Assembly: GCA_018292915.2 (NCBI GenBank) | Contig: JACVVK020000016.1 | Span: 1,910,001-1,974,000, forward strand | Origin: Batillaria attramentaria | Lineage: Eukaryota; Mollusca; Gastropoda; Batillariidae | Length of the DNA: 64,000 nt | Reading direction: 5' to 3' | In this document: positions 10,481 through 23,600 of the stretch, one piece after another | Layout: each line of letters starts with the position of its first letter | Position numbering within the stretch: position 1 is the stretch's first letter | Notes under the pieces: generated by a model | What the model was told of the DNA's origin: nothing | The model's database searches: none | Seen by the model: the letters and a program-made list of their open reading frames with translations, nothing else | Position numbers and translations under genes: made by a program

Positions 10481-13299
10481 ATGGCGGAGGACACTATCCA
10501 GAAGTCAAATGAGGTGTTGGTGCAGGCTGATGTAGTAAAAATTTGCCAGGCGCTGAAAAAGCAACAGCTTTGTCTGCTATGTCTGCGAGAGTGCCAGATT
10601 GAAGGCTCGGACCTGCAGCGCGTTTTGAAACTTGTAGGCTCAAGTCGAACCATTCATCAGTTAACGCTCAATGTGGGCATGATCACAGTGCCCCGACATG
10701 TTGAACTGCTGTCCGCATGTGTAACTAAGAATCAGACTTTGACTGGATTGCAGTGAGTACGGTACAAAGATTCTTGTAGTGTGTTGATTGGAGAGACATT
10801 TCCTGTTTGAGATAGGTTCGGTTTTCGGTAATTAGTAGGACCGGTTCCAGAAACGTATTTTCAGTCACTAGTTAATAGATGGATGCAAACATTGGTGGTG
10901 GACACAATACATCGGCAGCAAACAACAGACACAGAGCATTACTGCATAGTCAGCTGAAATTGTAATGTACCAACACTGTCCTAAATGTTTCATGAACGTT
11001 TTTGTGTGCAGCGTTCATGGCAGTTGCCTTGGGGATGATGGTATCAAACTTTTGGGGAAGGCGCTGCTGACACACCCCAATATTGTGTCACTTGACATAG
11101 GAGACTGTCAACTTGGGGATTCCGCTGTTGATGTATTGTATGACCTTCTGCTACCTGAAACAAACAGACCAGGTGTGTACGAGTGTTTTTGCGTTTGTAT
11201 GTGTGCGTGTGCACGGGCATGTGTGTGTGTGTGTGTGTGTGTGTGTGAAGTTTGTCACCCAAATCCTACACCAGTGAAATTTCCCCAGTTGCTCTCCTCT
11301 AATTTTTGCATTCATGCTACTTTGTGTCATTTCACAGACTGCTCTTTCCCAGCCAGGCAGAACTCACCTAGCACCACAGCAAGATAAATGGCAGTTCTTT
11401 TCTCTGTTCCAGCCCTGACAAAGCTGACTCTGAGTGCTAACCCTCGGATCTCAGCACAAGGCTGGGCACAACTGTCAATGGCAGTGGCGAACTGCACATC
11501 ACTACGTGTGCTCCTCGTTGACTACAATCCTCTGGGTGACTACGCTGCCTCCTGTCTCCTTGTGGCTGTAGCAGCCACCCAGAATATGCAGGTGTTAGAC
11601 CTTGAGTCATGTGGACTGACAGAACACACTGCACAGGTGAATATCAATGGTATTCTTAGGCATTCCTACTCTTCTGCTTTCTTGACTCACATTTTTCTCT
11701 TCTGCACTTACAGTTTGCCAGTGCTCCTACCTGTGTAATAACTGCTTTGTCTCATTTTTATTAGGTCATATTTATACGTAAGTGTTGAGTCAGCATGTTG
11801 CTCATTTTAAACCATACCGTTGACATTCTTTGTCTTATTTTGTTCAGCTGATTCTGCACCTTGTTCAGAACCATCTTGGCGGTCTGAGTAAGATTGTGTT
11901 GACTGGTAACAAGGTGAAGAAGTCCACTGTAGATGCCATCAAAACTTATCTTCGTGAGAATCACATGGACACAGAGAGTGAGACAACAGGGTCTGACCTT
12001 GACCTCACACTGACCAGCATCACATCAGATACAACCTCAGATTCTGAGAGTTCATCAAATAAAAAGGTGAATATTATGGCAGTCTGTTATCTCTTTTTAG
12101 CCTTCACCATGCATTGTGGGTGTAACTGCACCCCACTTTCATTCAAACATCTGTAGCTCAGTCAATTTTCATGCTAACATCCATGAAACTTCATGATGTT
12201 GTCCACAAGGGTACTAGTGAAGTGCTCACCATACTTGTGTGATAAAATAAACATTGTATAACCCTCCCTGTATGTCTAGCATGCAAAACCAGCCATGCTT
12301 TTAAAGAAAAAAAAAACATTGATAACCCTCCCCATATGCTATGGGTGCAAAACCACCCATACTTTTTAGTAGGAACTTCAAGGGTAGAGACAGGTAAGTA
12401 AAAGTGTAAACATAAATACACAAGAAAGAAAGAAACTAACAGAAATATCAACAACTATCTGTGTGACCAAATGAATGTTGCTGCAGATTGAAACGGTGTA
12501 TATTACTGAAATGGTGGGCTGCTACGATGATGAGATCAGTCCTGGCAAATCAGTGAAAAACGCTTTATCTGACAAAAGTTTATGACGTATCGTTTTTCTG
12601 TATACAACGGGCTATAAACAATTTTGATTTAATTCAGTTTCGTTCCTTCTGAAGCGTGGGTGGGTTTGTCCCTACGGCGATGATTTTTTTTACCCCCCGT
12701 GTGTTCGCACCCATGATGTACTGCACGCAAGTTTTCTTCTTTTAAGTATGGATGCGTTTGCACCCACAATGTATGGCGTGCAAGTTTTTAGGCGATGTAA
12801 AGTGAAGGTTAATAGATTCTGATGGAAGATATTAGTACTAAGACATGAGCCAAACTGTAGTCTACTGATGGTTACCGGGGACTCAGAGGCAACACATCCC
12901 TGTGATGTGATACCCAGGTTGCATACACAGGAAAACACAAGAAAAAGATGCAATAGTCGTAGGGGAGCTCATTGACACTCAATAGTTGTTGCTGAAAAGA
13001 GAGATCACTTTGGGATTTGCTTATTCTAAGGCAGGCAGCTATAAATAGTTTATTAACTTGTCAATTATTCTGTTCCACAGAGCAAAAGTAAGACATCTTC
13101 AACAACAGGCTCCAGTGAGACAGAAGATAAATCAGACAGTGAGGATGAGAGGTCGACTTTGAAAGGTTCTGCAGACAGTGCGTCAATAAAGGGCAGCATG
13201 ACGGACAAAGAGAAGGAAGACGAGGAGGAGAAAGAAAAAGACGAAGATGCAGACAGTCTGGGGGATGAACTTACAGAGGTTCCGGTCTTTTATGCATGA
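10481..13299 (+). CDS. LRRC73: Leucine-rich repeat-containing protein 73 (LRRC73) orthologue
   Basis: Five coding exons: 10481-10752, 11012-11172, 11413-11636, 11848-12066 and 13081-13299, giving 364 aa with the frame kept across all joins and all introns GT-AG. The product is an NLR-type leucine-rich repeat protein. Blocks that match vertebrate LRRC73 include QLTLNVGMI, GDDGIKLLGKAL, LDIGDCQLGDSAV, LTLSANPRISAQGW, LLVDYNPLGDYAA and LDLESCGLT. The start at 10481 (AACACAATGG) is chosen because MAEDTIQKSNEVL then aligns with the N-terminus of the family; an in-frame ATG at 10385 would add 32 residues. The tail from about residue 300 is Ser/Thr-rich and then strongly acidic (KEKEDEEEKEKDEDAD), ending PVFYA. 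The human protein is about 316 aa, so this one is longer through its tail. The molecular role of LRRC73 is not well defined. The gene converges on WARS1. Confidence 0.92.
12108..12370. repeat. Dispersed repeat in LRRC73 intron 4
   Basis: Sequence here resembles 24845-25065. Shared words include AAGGGTACTAGTGAAGTGCT, CTCACCA, TAGCTNNNTCANTTTTCA and ATAACCCTCCC...GGTGCAAAACCACCC. The 3' half is itself partly duplicated (two ACATTG...ATAACCCTCCC units at about 12253-12370). Related GCACCCA-flanked fragments occur at about 12700-12780. It is probably a non-autonomous mobile element of unknown class. Confidence 0.5.
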
Positions 13300-13398
13300 C
13301 CGACTACAAGACGGACACACTACTAGAAAGTTTTGACAGTGGATGCTTGCACTGTTTTACACATCACTGCCTGTTTGTGCTCATGTTTCATCCACATA

Positions 13399-13404
13399 AA
13401 TAAA
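13399..13404 (+). promoter_or_regulatory. Poly(A) signal of LRRC73
   Basis: AATAAA 100 bp after the LRRC73 stop, the first canonical hexamer downstream. Confidence 0.6.
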
Positions 13405-14568
13405 TTTAAGATTTAGAATAATTTACACCAGTTGCATGTACACTGTATTCTCCTTGCATTTCAGTCATTTGATTAATGTGAAAGTCTTTGTGTGTTTTTG
13501 CAAGTTAGGGCTCACTGTATACATTGTTTATGGGCATTTGCCTGTGATTTAAGTGAGTGCAAGCCATAAATCACTTTAAAAAAAAAAAAAAAATTCAGTG
13601 GCAGATGGCAACCCTAACCACCACCACCACCCCAACATTGTCTGCAGAATTTGTACAGAACATGTACATGTTAATATATTGTACATCTGAGCGACTTGTG
13701 CTGGAGTGGAGTCTGATGGCTGAACACTGCAAGAACATTTTCATGTGTTTCACTTCTCATAGACAAATGGAGTAGAAAATTCACTGTGATACAGTTACTG
13801 AAAATTATTTATTGTATAGCAGTATTCACATTGAAGCTAGTAAACAGCAATTCATCTGTATGTCTGATGGTGTTTTTCCCCTCTGGAAACTTAAATGCTG
13901 ATCGCATATAAAGTACAGGATGCTCATACATGCACAAGAACACCTTGCATGCAAATACACACACACACAGACTACTTTTATGTAGCATCCACCTTTATTT
14001 AACCCTCCTGCCAACACAGGTCGACCTCACTGCAGGGTTTAGATGCACACTCACATGAAGACCCTAGTATATAATAATCAGTGACCCTAGTATATAATAA
14101 CCGGTATATAATCCAGTATGTCTTGCAGCACACTTATTCTTACACTGATGATGATGGTTATGATCTTAGCTCATACTGCAGGCTGATGTCACGTTATTCG
14201 CAGGCTGAAAGGTCATGTACAACAATCAACTGACAACTGGATGTTGAATCATACACGCACACATACACACACACACAAGCGTACACAACCATAACCCAAT
14301 TTTAATGTTCTCATTGCGATGTCAGAGTTTATACAATAATGTCCAATGGTCAGTCACAGTCAAGGATCAGTCTGCGTTCCCATCTTCTTCTTCTGCGTTC
14401 CCGAAGGATCAGTCTAAGCTTTATAGCACAGAAAACATTCACAAGTGGCCAAACCCGTTAGGGTTATATTTTAAAAAAAGAAAAAGAAAAAAAAGGGGCA
14501 ATTTTTAACGATAGTCTTTTAGAGAAAAGCAAATTGCAGAGTCTCTGTTTGCCTGTCTCTTGTCCGAG

Positions 14569-15476
14569 TCAGTAGTTGTACTTGAGTTTCCGGACTTTCA
14601 TGAAACGTTGCACCACCTCATCTGTGACTTTAGCACGCCGTTCCTGATGCTCGGCAATCAGTTTCTGAAGGATCCCAATCAGCTCCGCTTTTAGGTGTCC
14701 AGTCAGTAGCTCCCCACTTGTATAATCCTGAAAAATGATTAAAAATGTACTCTTACTTGCTGTCTACATAACACTAACAGAAACAAATTCTGTGCCTTGT
14801 ACAGTCTTGAGTATCTCCTTGCACTGTTAACTGTGCAACCATGTCCATGCGTTCTTCAAAGACATTACTGTCCCAGCCACCTGAACACTTACCAAAAACA
14901 ATGTACTTCAATACAGGCAACAACAGAAGTCGGCAACAAAAACATCCAAAGAATGAAGTATTCCACTGAAACTGTCGTGAGCAACTATGTCTGCTGGCAA
15001 GAGGACAGTAACCCATCAAAAAAGGCTAAAGATATTGTCATAATAATGGGCTTCCCACAATGCAAAAACAGACTGACTGAACATCCCAAGAAAAACCCTG
15101 ATGTACTTTTGTCACAATAAAACGTGTTGTATGAAAATGAACAACAAACCTGGCGTATCTTTTCCAACTTCTCGTCATCTTCCAGGAAGAAGCGAAGATA
15201 CTGGTAAGACACATCTACATCACAGTTGCCTCCAAGTTTCCGGTGCTCCTCTACTGTGTCCCTTCCCCCAGAAAATGCGTACTTGTTCACCTGTTAAAAA
15301 AAAAAAAAAAAAGAGTGAAAGACAACTGAGATTGAAAGACATGGTGTAGAATGCACGCATTACCAAACGTTCATGACACTGCACAGATCATGACAGGCCA
15401 TAGTATTAGCAGAGAACACTGACTGTGTCTTGTAAAAAGATAGAGTACAATTGTTTCCCATACCTAGGTCGATCCA

Positions 15477-15544
<68 letters not shown>

Positions 15545-16822
15545 ATTCATGTACAGTATTGTTGTTTTAGCAAAGTGAGCAGTCTACCAGGTATAACATG
15601 CTTGATGTTTTAGTTGAAAGTACACACCTTTGTCTTTATCTGCTTTGGTGTGTCTGTGAGAAAGATGGATGAGTTGGGTTCACTGGCACTCATCTTGCTA
15701 CGAGGACCTTGGAGAGCAGGGAAAAATTTGGAGTGAAGCAGTGCTGGCTTGGGCAGACCAAGGCGTGGTGCCACGTCACGAGTCATGCGGAAATAAGGGT
15801 CCTGCAGGTAAAAAGAAAGCACTGTATACTTGTGGTAATTCCAGATTATACATGTACCGGTATTGACAAGTGTACCTCCTTCCCAAACTACCCACCTCAA
15901 ATAATCATTCAATAAATCCTGGTGAGACACAGACAACAGTACAGAGTGAAACTTGTCTACAAGTTATTATTTAGAGTAATACTACGGCTATAAAGGCAAA
16001 GTTTGTGCCCTTCCAGCCCATCCACTGGACCATTTCTTTTGTGTGCCACTTAAAATTCTAGTGTAATGCCTTCCCCACAAACCTTGATACTCCCTACTCC
16101 ATCAAGTTGCACTACTGCCATAAAGCTGACCCTAGAGTCAGAACAAGGTTCGACGTTTGCATTTGACCAGAGACTAAGTTTGTAAACACTCATACTGAAT
16201 AATTATGCTATTTGCTGGAACATGTGAAGTGACAGAATGATAAAATCTGTGGAATACTCTTGCTGACACATCTGTCGAGTCCTGCTTAAAAATGTTCCAT
16301 AGCTCCAGACTCACCTGATCAATAGCACAAGGGATGAGACAAGGGATGGTGGGTTTGTTGTTGAAGATCTGTGGGAAGGCGCAGCTGAAGCTGGGTGCAG
16401 CCTGAATGGCTGGAAAGCTGATCTTCCCTATGCATGTGCTCTCATCAAACCCAAAGATGCCCTTCACTTGGTTGAACGTCACTAGCTTCTGAATGCGGCA
16501 CATGGTCTTGTAGAAGGACGGGCTGGAACTGTTTCAAAATTTGACAAAAATATCAAGATCAGGACTATGACATGACGTGATGTAGAGTGATAATGTTACT
16601 GACCAGATGACCCCCAACCCTTCAAAAAAAAACAAGGAGGAACGGCCCCTTCCTACAAAGTTGTTTCTCCAAATTTCATTTTATTTTGTCTGTTTTGTTG
16701 TTATTGTTGCCGGTTCTCCCCTCTCCATGTTCTACCAATGACACTAGATCCTCTACGACCTCGACCGATTAGTCACGTGACTGGGGGTGGGGCCGGGTGG
16801 GGGGAGAGCGAGAGAGACAGAC

Positions 16823-16854
<32 letters not shown>

Positions 16855-19800
16855 TGGGTGGGTGTTTAACGTCCTTTTCCACCACGTAAGGGTGATATCA
16901 AAGACGGGGCAACGAGAGAAAGGCCAGCACAAATATTTGGCCCAAGCCGGGATTCGAACTCTCGACCCGAGCATTGAAAGTCCAACGCTCTACCATTCGG
17001 CTACCCTGGCTCCCCAGAGAGAGAGAGAGAGAGAGAGACGTCAGTTCCGTGAACTAAACATTTGACGTCAGCCTCAGGCAGGTCGTCATACAGACGGAGA
17101 GATGATGTCAGTTCCGCGAACTAAACATTTTGACATTGTGATCGTCTGAGGAAGCTTGTTTATGTCTTGTGATTTCCCTGTTGGCTTTGTGGCTTCCCCG
17201 ATTGAATTATTTTTCACATGAAATCTGGAAGATCTAGAGGGCTGGTGAAATGTCGGAGGCAGTGACGATACTTGCTTATTTTGCTGTCTGGGAACTAAGC
17301 GTTTGACGTCAGCTTCACACTGGTGGTATGACAGATGATGCTTGTGCATGTCTTGTAATTTCCCTGTTGCTTTTGTGACTTCCCTGGCTGAATTAATTTT
17401 TACATAAAATCTGGAGGATCTAGAGGGCTGGTGAAACATGGACTAGAATACCTTGTATTGTACTTATGAAATCGAAAATTTGGAACTCTTTTGACCGGTG
17501 CTTCTCGCAGAAACTTGAAAAAGTTATGTTTATCTAAAAGTTCAGTTATTCTAAATGCTAAAGCTATAATAGTGCAGTAGTTCCTGTCATATGTGCAGTT
17601 GTCACACTAGACAAAAACGCCGGGATGATAAGTAATTTGCAGTAGTCTTTTCATAGATATTTGATCTTATGTGCAAACCACCCCTTCCTCGAAAATATTT
17701 TTTTTACACAAAACCAGTCAGAGCTACAGAGCTGTAGCACGAATACAGGCAGTGTGATTGGGTGAACTTCCAAAGTCTAGAAAATGAAGGAATTTGAACA
17801 ATTTTTCGAAAAAATTCGTAACACGACCGATTTTTTAAAATCGGCGATAACTCTTCTGAAAATGCGGCAGGTTAAAAATCTTGAAAGGTAGGTCTGGAGA
17901 AGGTGATTTCCCATTTTATCTCAAAGTAAAAAGGCCTCCATCGAGGTGGTTTAGGAGATAGCCATCATTACATCCGTCCACACACACACACACACAGACA
18001 CACGTCTCACAACTCCCGCCAAAAAGAACGCAGCAGCATAGTGTGCACGTGAAGTGTCTATGACGCAGGTTTCGTTACGTCACTATGTGCGTGAAAGTAT
18101 TATTGTGTGGAGAAACGTCACAGTCTTGTTTTGTATCACTGAAACTTGCTGCTGCGTGCAGCAAAATCTGCCCCGTCTCATAAAGTTGTTTCTCTATAGA
18201 GAAACAACTTAAAAAACAAAGCAACAAACAAACCCAAAACAACAACAAAAACCACCAATTAAAAAAACAAAACAAAAAACACAAGCACAAATGAAACAAA
18301 AAAAAAAAATAAAAAATTACACACACAAAACAAATGAACAATCATCATGCATTACTTGTTAGACTCACCCAATGTAGTCATAGTCGCTGAAGATGAAAGT
18401 CTTGTCTTCATCAAAGCCACATGCAATGATGTCTTTGGCATTTTCATAGGCCAGACGATGTGTCTCATCAACTGTCAGGTCCTTCCACAGGAACTTCTCA
18501 TCATCAGTCAGCTGCACTACAAGCGGCACATCAAAGACATCTTGAAGCCACCTATGATGGAGGGTAAAACAAGAGTTAGTAGTAATTCATACAGTTTATC
18601 AGCCAAGGCTGTGTTACTGGCATTATCATCCCCTTAGAAGTTTGTATACACCAATTCAGTTCTGACAGCAACAATTCTTGTTTTATATGCAGGTGCAGCA
18701 ACACATATCCATTTGCTGTAGTAAATTTACAAAGATGTTAAAAAAAAAAAAAAAAAAAGGCTGAGAAAACTACGAATCTTTGCAGATACAGTGCACCAGG
18801 ATTAAGGATACACATGTAAAAGTAAGGTCTAAAGATAGCAGACCTGTACTTTTCATAGCTGTGCCAGCTGCAGTTTAAGTGTAAACACAAAATGACAACC
18901 TAATAATGTGTATAAATTTACACTGAATTTATGAAGGATGTCAAGTGAAAAAAAAAATTAAAATGCAGTGAACTAACGATAACTGTACATACTTGGTGAC
19001 AATGAAGGGAACCAAATGCCCTAGATGCATGGCTTCTGATGATGGTCCACGTCCTGTGTACAGGTAAAATGGAATTCCTTTCTCGTAATGGTCCAGCACT
19101 GTATGCATGTCCCTATAAGCACAACCAACATCAACAACACAAAATGAATCACAGTCTCATATATGTACAGTGATACTTGAGCCTGCATCCATAAATGTAG
19201 CTTACAGACTAATTTCACAGAACACAAATTACCCTGTCACTACAGGGCATATCAACTGAGTATAAAATAAGTTATATCACTGGTTTCCAATGGAAGCAAG
19301 ATGAAACTGATGAAACACTACCCCCCCCCCCCATCCCCTCCTAAAATAGGAAAAACAACAAAACAACACAAGCAATAAGCAAACAGAATAGAGAAATCAC
19401 AAAAGCAAACTAAACAACAGGCCTCATTGGCTTTGTATTTTTCAGATCTGCATGCTTACCCCATGATCTTCACACGATGCCAGAGCAATAAAAACATACC
19501 TCTGTGAAAAGAAAAGACCACGGCGAATGAGGTGGTGGACTGGTCGCTTTATGACAGCCTCCATACGCTGTATTAGGGCATCATCGATCTTGCTGCTGCC
19601 AAACCTCACTGTCAATCAGAAAGTAAAAAAAGACAGCTGAAATTATACGTGTCCTAGATTACCAGTATGTTTTATTTTGTGTAATATTTACTCATGTGCA
19701 TGTTTCACTACACTCATATATTATGCATAGGCTTTCCTAAAACACGTTGAATCTTACCAATAAGTTTGTCGTAGTCAACACCAGTGTCTGATGCACTGTG

Positions 19801-19908
19801 TACCGTCCAGGGATCTACTACGTCCTCATCTTTGGCGTTGTCTCCGTCATTTGGAGCATCTCCTATCTTGGTCTCTGCCAGTGCATTGGCTGCTTCCTGT
19901 TCCGACAT
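14569..19908 (-). CDS. WARS1: Tryptophanyl-tRNA synthetase, cytoplasmic
   Basis: Eight coding exons in transcript order: 19758-19908, 19500-19608, 18993-19112, 18369-18551, 16315-16528, 15628-15801, 15150-15290 and 14569-14728 (CDS end at 14727). They join in frame to 416 aa. The enzyme is a class I synthetase that charges tRNA-Trp with tryptophan in the cytosol. The eukaryotic WARS1 signatures are clear: VDPWTV near the N-terminus, the HIGH-type motif as HLGH in [13 protein letters not shown], the block [48 protein letters not shown], the KMSAS loop in [13 protein letters not shown], and [13 protein letters not shown]. An in-frame TAG nine bases before the ATG at 19908 supports this start. 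Only about 30 low-complexity residues precede VDPWTV, so the WHEP domain of vertebrate WARS1 is absent from this transcript model. The gene is head-to-head with WDR25 and converges on LRRC73. Confidence 0.96.
15478..15543. repeat. Homopolymer of about 66 G
   Basis: An uninterrupted run of G in WARS1 intron 6 (between the exons at 15628-15801 and 15150-15290). The length is likely uncertain. Confidence 0.9.
16845..17016 (-). mobile_element. tRNA-derived SINE copy 1
   Basis: On the minus strand this reads GGGTAGCCGAATGGTAGAGC (pol III A-box region), then GAGTTCGAATCCC (B-box), a non-tRNA body, GGTGGAAAAGGACGTTAAAC and an (ACCC)n tail. This is the layout of a tRNA-head SINE. Related copies: 51045-51227 (-), 55785-55915 (-), a fragment near 22167 (+), and a related element at 43895-44044 (+). 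It sits in a WARS1 intron in the sense orientation of the gene. Confidence 0.8.
17040..17440. repeat. Imperfect tandem duplication, ~190 bp unit
   Basis: Two diverged copies share GAACTAANCNTTTGACGTCAGC, ATGTCTTGTNATTTCCCTGTT and GATCTAGAGGGCTGGTGAAA. It lies in a WARS1 intron and no coding potential is seen. Confidence 0.6.
18183..18210. repeat. Perfect 28-bp palindrome
   Basis: AAGTTGTTTCTCTA followed directly by its exact reverse complement. The left half (AAAGTTGTTTCTC) recurs at about 16658-16670, so the two sites may mark the ends or junction of a mobile element in WARS1 introns. Confidence 0.8.
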
Positions 19909-20680
19909 GCTGATCTATCACAGATTCTATGACTTCCTGAGTATCGCTGACAATTAGTGGTTAGCAGAAGTTATGGATCACGGCCTTTCGATGCGTGAAA
20001 ATGATAACTGTGTGACGTTTCTAAAGTAAAAGCGAGGGATCGTCTGCTAGCCTCTACCTAGCAGCTGGATAACAACACGCCCACCAGGAGAAGACCGAAC
20101 GCCGTCCAGATACTGCATTCACTCCTTGAATACCCCGGGTATATACCCGTATTTGGCTGACGTAACCGTTTAGAAACCTAACAGTCTACTCAAAGGCAAT
20201 TTCCAAGAAATAACACTTCGACCACGCTTTCGCCGGCTCGACATGTGTTGCATCAGGAATCGCTCAAGAGAACTATGTTGATTGGTTGTTGGCAATGCAT
20301 CTTTAAAAGGCATAATCCGATTGGTGCTCTCCAACGTTTGTTTCAATATGGCCGCCTCCTGTGTTGATGTTCATTTTTTTTCTCACACGTTCTTGAATTG
20401 TCGACACACTGTGCGACTGTAACTGCCGAGATAAGAAAGAGATTACTAATGGATGTGTTCCTTCTAGTTCTGAATCGGTTCTTATCAAAAACTGTTGTGA
20501 GCTGCCAGAAAATGAGCATACCAGGCACGTAGGAACACTGCCGACACGATCATAAACTTTAGTGTCTGCATCCACGTACCCTCACTGAGGGCCTCAGCAA
20601 GATCGGGCTGTCCATGCACGGTTTGGTACCTGCAGCTGGTCGATTTTATTTAAATCAAACAGAAACCAAATTTTGTTGAA
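19909..20680. promoter_or_regulatory. Shared upstream interval of WARS1 and WDR25
   Basis: 772 bp separate the two start codons, which face away from each other. It must hold both 5' UTRs and both promoters. No TATA box placed convincingly for either gene was found. ORFs in it (for example 20303-20575 on the minus strand) have no family match. Confidence 0.6.
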
Positions 20681-23600
20681 ATGAATCAACTTGCAGCTTA
20701 CGGCAGTGACACAGACGACAACGAAAGTGAAGAGAGTTTGCTGTACGACAAACGTAAACACATCACCAGCAGTTGTGACGATTGTGTGCATAATGACAGC
20801 AAGGACATCGGTTTGACACAGCCAAACTTCTTTGGTTTGGACAAATCTGAAGATGCTGCTAACCGTGATGCAGAGCCACAGCGAAATGTGTGTGATGATG
20901 ATGGTAGAGGAAAACTTATCGAGATTGCTGGCAGCCAGGTACACATTCCTGACGGAGATTTCTGGAGAGACTTTACTGTTGCTGATATTCCAACAGAAGG
21001 TGCACTAAAGACAACTATTTTTAAAAAGAGAAAATGTACAGATCCAAGTGTGTCACAGCCACATGTAAAAGTCAAGAAACACTTTGACAGTTCTTGTAAG
21101 TGTGAAGGTGACACTCCATGGGAAGACCTGTATCCCAAGAAAGAAAGCTGCTACAGTTTTGAAAAATCACAAACTAATTACAAAAGTGATCCAGCAGTCA
21201 ACATTGTGACAGTTACAGAGAACAGCCCTGCTGTGAAGGTATATTCAGTTCACCCAAAGATTGCTCCTCATCTGAACACCAGTCAGACCAACAGGTGTGC
21301 ATCTAGACAGTCCCACTGCTGGGCAGCTCATTCATGTGTGATCAATCGGCTGAACTGGTGCAGTGCAGCATCATTTAGTCATCTTCTGCTCACTGCTTCC
21401 ATGGACACAACAGTTAGAGTGTGGAATGCATGGGCGCAACAGCAGCCTTGTGTTCGAACCCTATCCTTGCACAAAAAAGCAGTACGTGATGCCGAGTGGA
21501 GTGCAGATGGCCGGAGCATTTTGAGTTGTAGCTATGATCGCACATCTGCCATCAGTGATGTTGAGACAGGTAAAGTGCAATACTGTACAGGAGAATTGAT
21601 GCTTTCCCTGTCACTGGCCCCAAAAATATTTGATACAATCATACCAGTGATGAAATTAAAATTTTGACAGACTTAAAAGATATATACTCTGTCATAAGAG
21701 TTTTGTTTTATGATGATTGTATCTTTTAGGGCTGTCTCCACTGAACTCTGATGTCTAAGTTACGCCTTAATTTCTGTCTATGTCTTGAAAGTTCTTCATT
21801 TACCAGTCTAATGAACATGTTAATTTCACAGGTCAGAGCCAAGTTCAGCTGGAGCACAGCAGTTTTGTCAGTGCTGGAAAATTTCACCCAGTGTCACCCA
21901 ACCTACTTGCTACTGGTACCAGTGACTGCATTCAGGTTTGGGACACCCGCAGCCCTGAAGTTCCTTGCAGGGTATTCACTTATAAGGAGCAGTTTGGACA
22001 GGTAGACTTTACTGTAAATTGCTTCAGTGCAGCCTCGTGCTGTCTTTATAATCAGTAAACTTTAGAACTTTAGTTTGTAATGAGAGGTGTTTGATATTTT
22101 AGTGGATCTTTTGGAATACATGTTTAACCCTTACTGGCATTACAGGTGTGCATGTGTTCCTAGCACCAGGTGGAAAAGGACATTAAACTCCCAAACACGG
22201 ACTCCCCCGTTCCTAGCACCAATCCTCACTAACACCCCCCCCCCCTTCCACCTTCTCACAAATGGCACAGACATATTGCGCTGGGAAGGGAAGAAGTTTG
22301 GAATTCCAAACAGGGTTATCAGCCCAAGCAGACCTTGTAGGCATTAACAACATAGATGACATAACAACATTACACACGCCATCTTGGCAGGCTTTGGTAG
22401 AATTCTGTTTGTAAATACCGGTATGTATGGCTTTTTTTGGTTTGTTGGTTGTTTGTTCAAAAGGTGCAGGACCTAGTGTTCAGGCGTGATGGTCAGGAAG
22501 TCTTTTCCTGTAGCGACATTGTGACACGGGACTCTGCAGACCGCAGCATCATGGCTTGGGACTTCAGGACAGGTGTCATTCTGTCAAACCAAATCTTTCA
22601 GGTATGAATAACTGGTCACTGTGCACTCTGTAAAGTGTTTCTTATAGCACAACATACATTTGATGTAAACCGTACTGAAAGTGCTGAAGAACCTATTTTA
22701 GATCTCAAAATCGCTCCTACTATATATACAGATAATGTGTCTGGGGTGCCATAAAAAATATACAAAAAAATTAGAAAAATTCACTGCAGCTGTTATCGTC
22801 AGTTGACTCGAAAATTTGCCTCCACAAACCACACGCCTCACAAACATCGAAGAAGAGACACATGCGCACTGACGCATAGTTTGAATGTCATGTTTGATTG
22901 ACCTGATGCTGGTTTTTCATTCTTGGGGATGTCTTACCACTTTTTTTTCCCGAATTCCTTTATTTGGAGATGTGGAAAACGGGAATTTCTGTAAGTATTG
23001 GGTTTTGTTTTTTCCACTGACTCACACTCAGCAGCATAATAGAGTGAGAGCACATCACAGAGGTCTCAATGGAGCACATGCACGGAGACACGCACAGAGA
23101 GAGGTTGGTTTTGTGTGTGTATGGGCGCGCGCCAGCGCATACATATATACACACTAACAAGCGTCTAAGAGAGAGAGGGAGAGAGAGTGGGTGTTCTCTT
23201 CTCCGATAGCAGTAAGCAATCGTCTGTGTCTCCTGTCAATCAGGCCTGCGGGAAGTAACTCTGTCAAAGGGGAATGACTTTGTCACAAGACTTCATTCAC
23301 CCATGTAGAACTTCGCATACGTCAAAAAGTTAGTGACTTCAACCAGCTAGGCGAGCTAGCACGACCTCATGTGTTTGGGGTTTTGCGAGCGCATAGAGGC
23401 AAGGAAAGGCTTTCCAGTAGTTTCTTTGTGTCAACATGCTTGATGTCAGAGAGCTTGCGTACGTGTGCACGCGGACAGCATACAGGACACAACGACCATG
23501 ACGACAGCAGGTCACTGAATGGAAACAACATATTGGGCTGGTGGCTGTCTTGTTTATGCCATTCCGAGGTTTGTTCCTGAAAAAAAAAAAAAGTGGGATG

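Noticed and set aside
16930..17010. A functional tRNA gene on the minus strand
   Set aside because: A- and B-box-like words are present, but the sequence runs on into a SINE body with a GTTAAAC(ACCC)n tail and an acceptor stem does not pair convincingly, so it is a SINE head.
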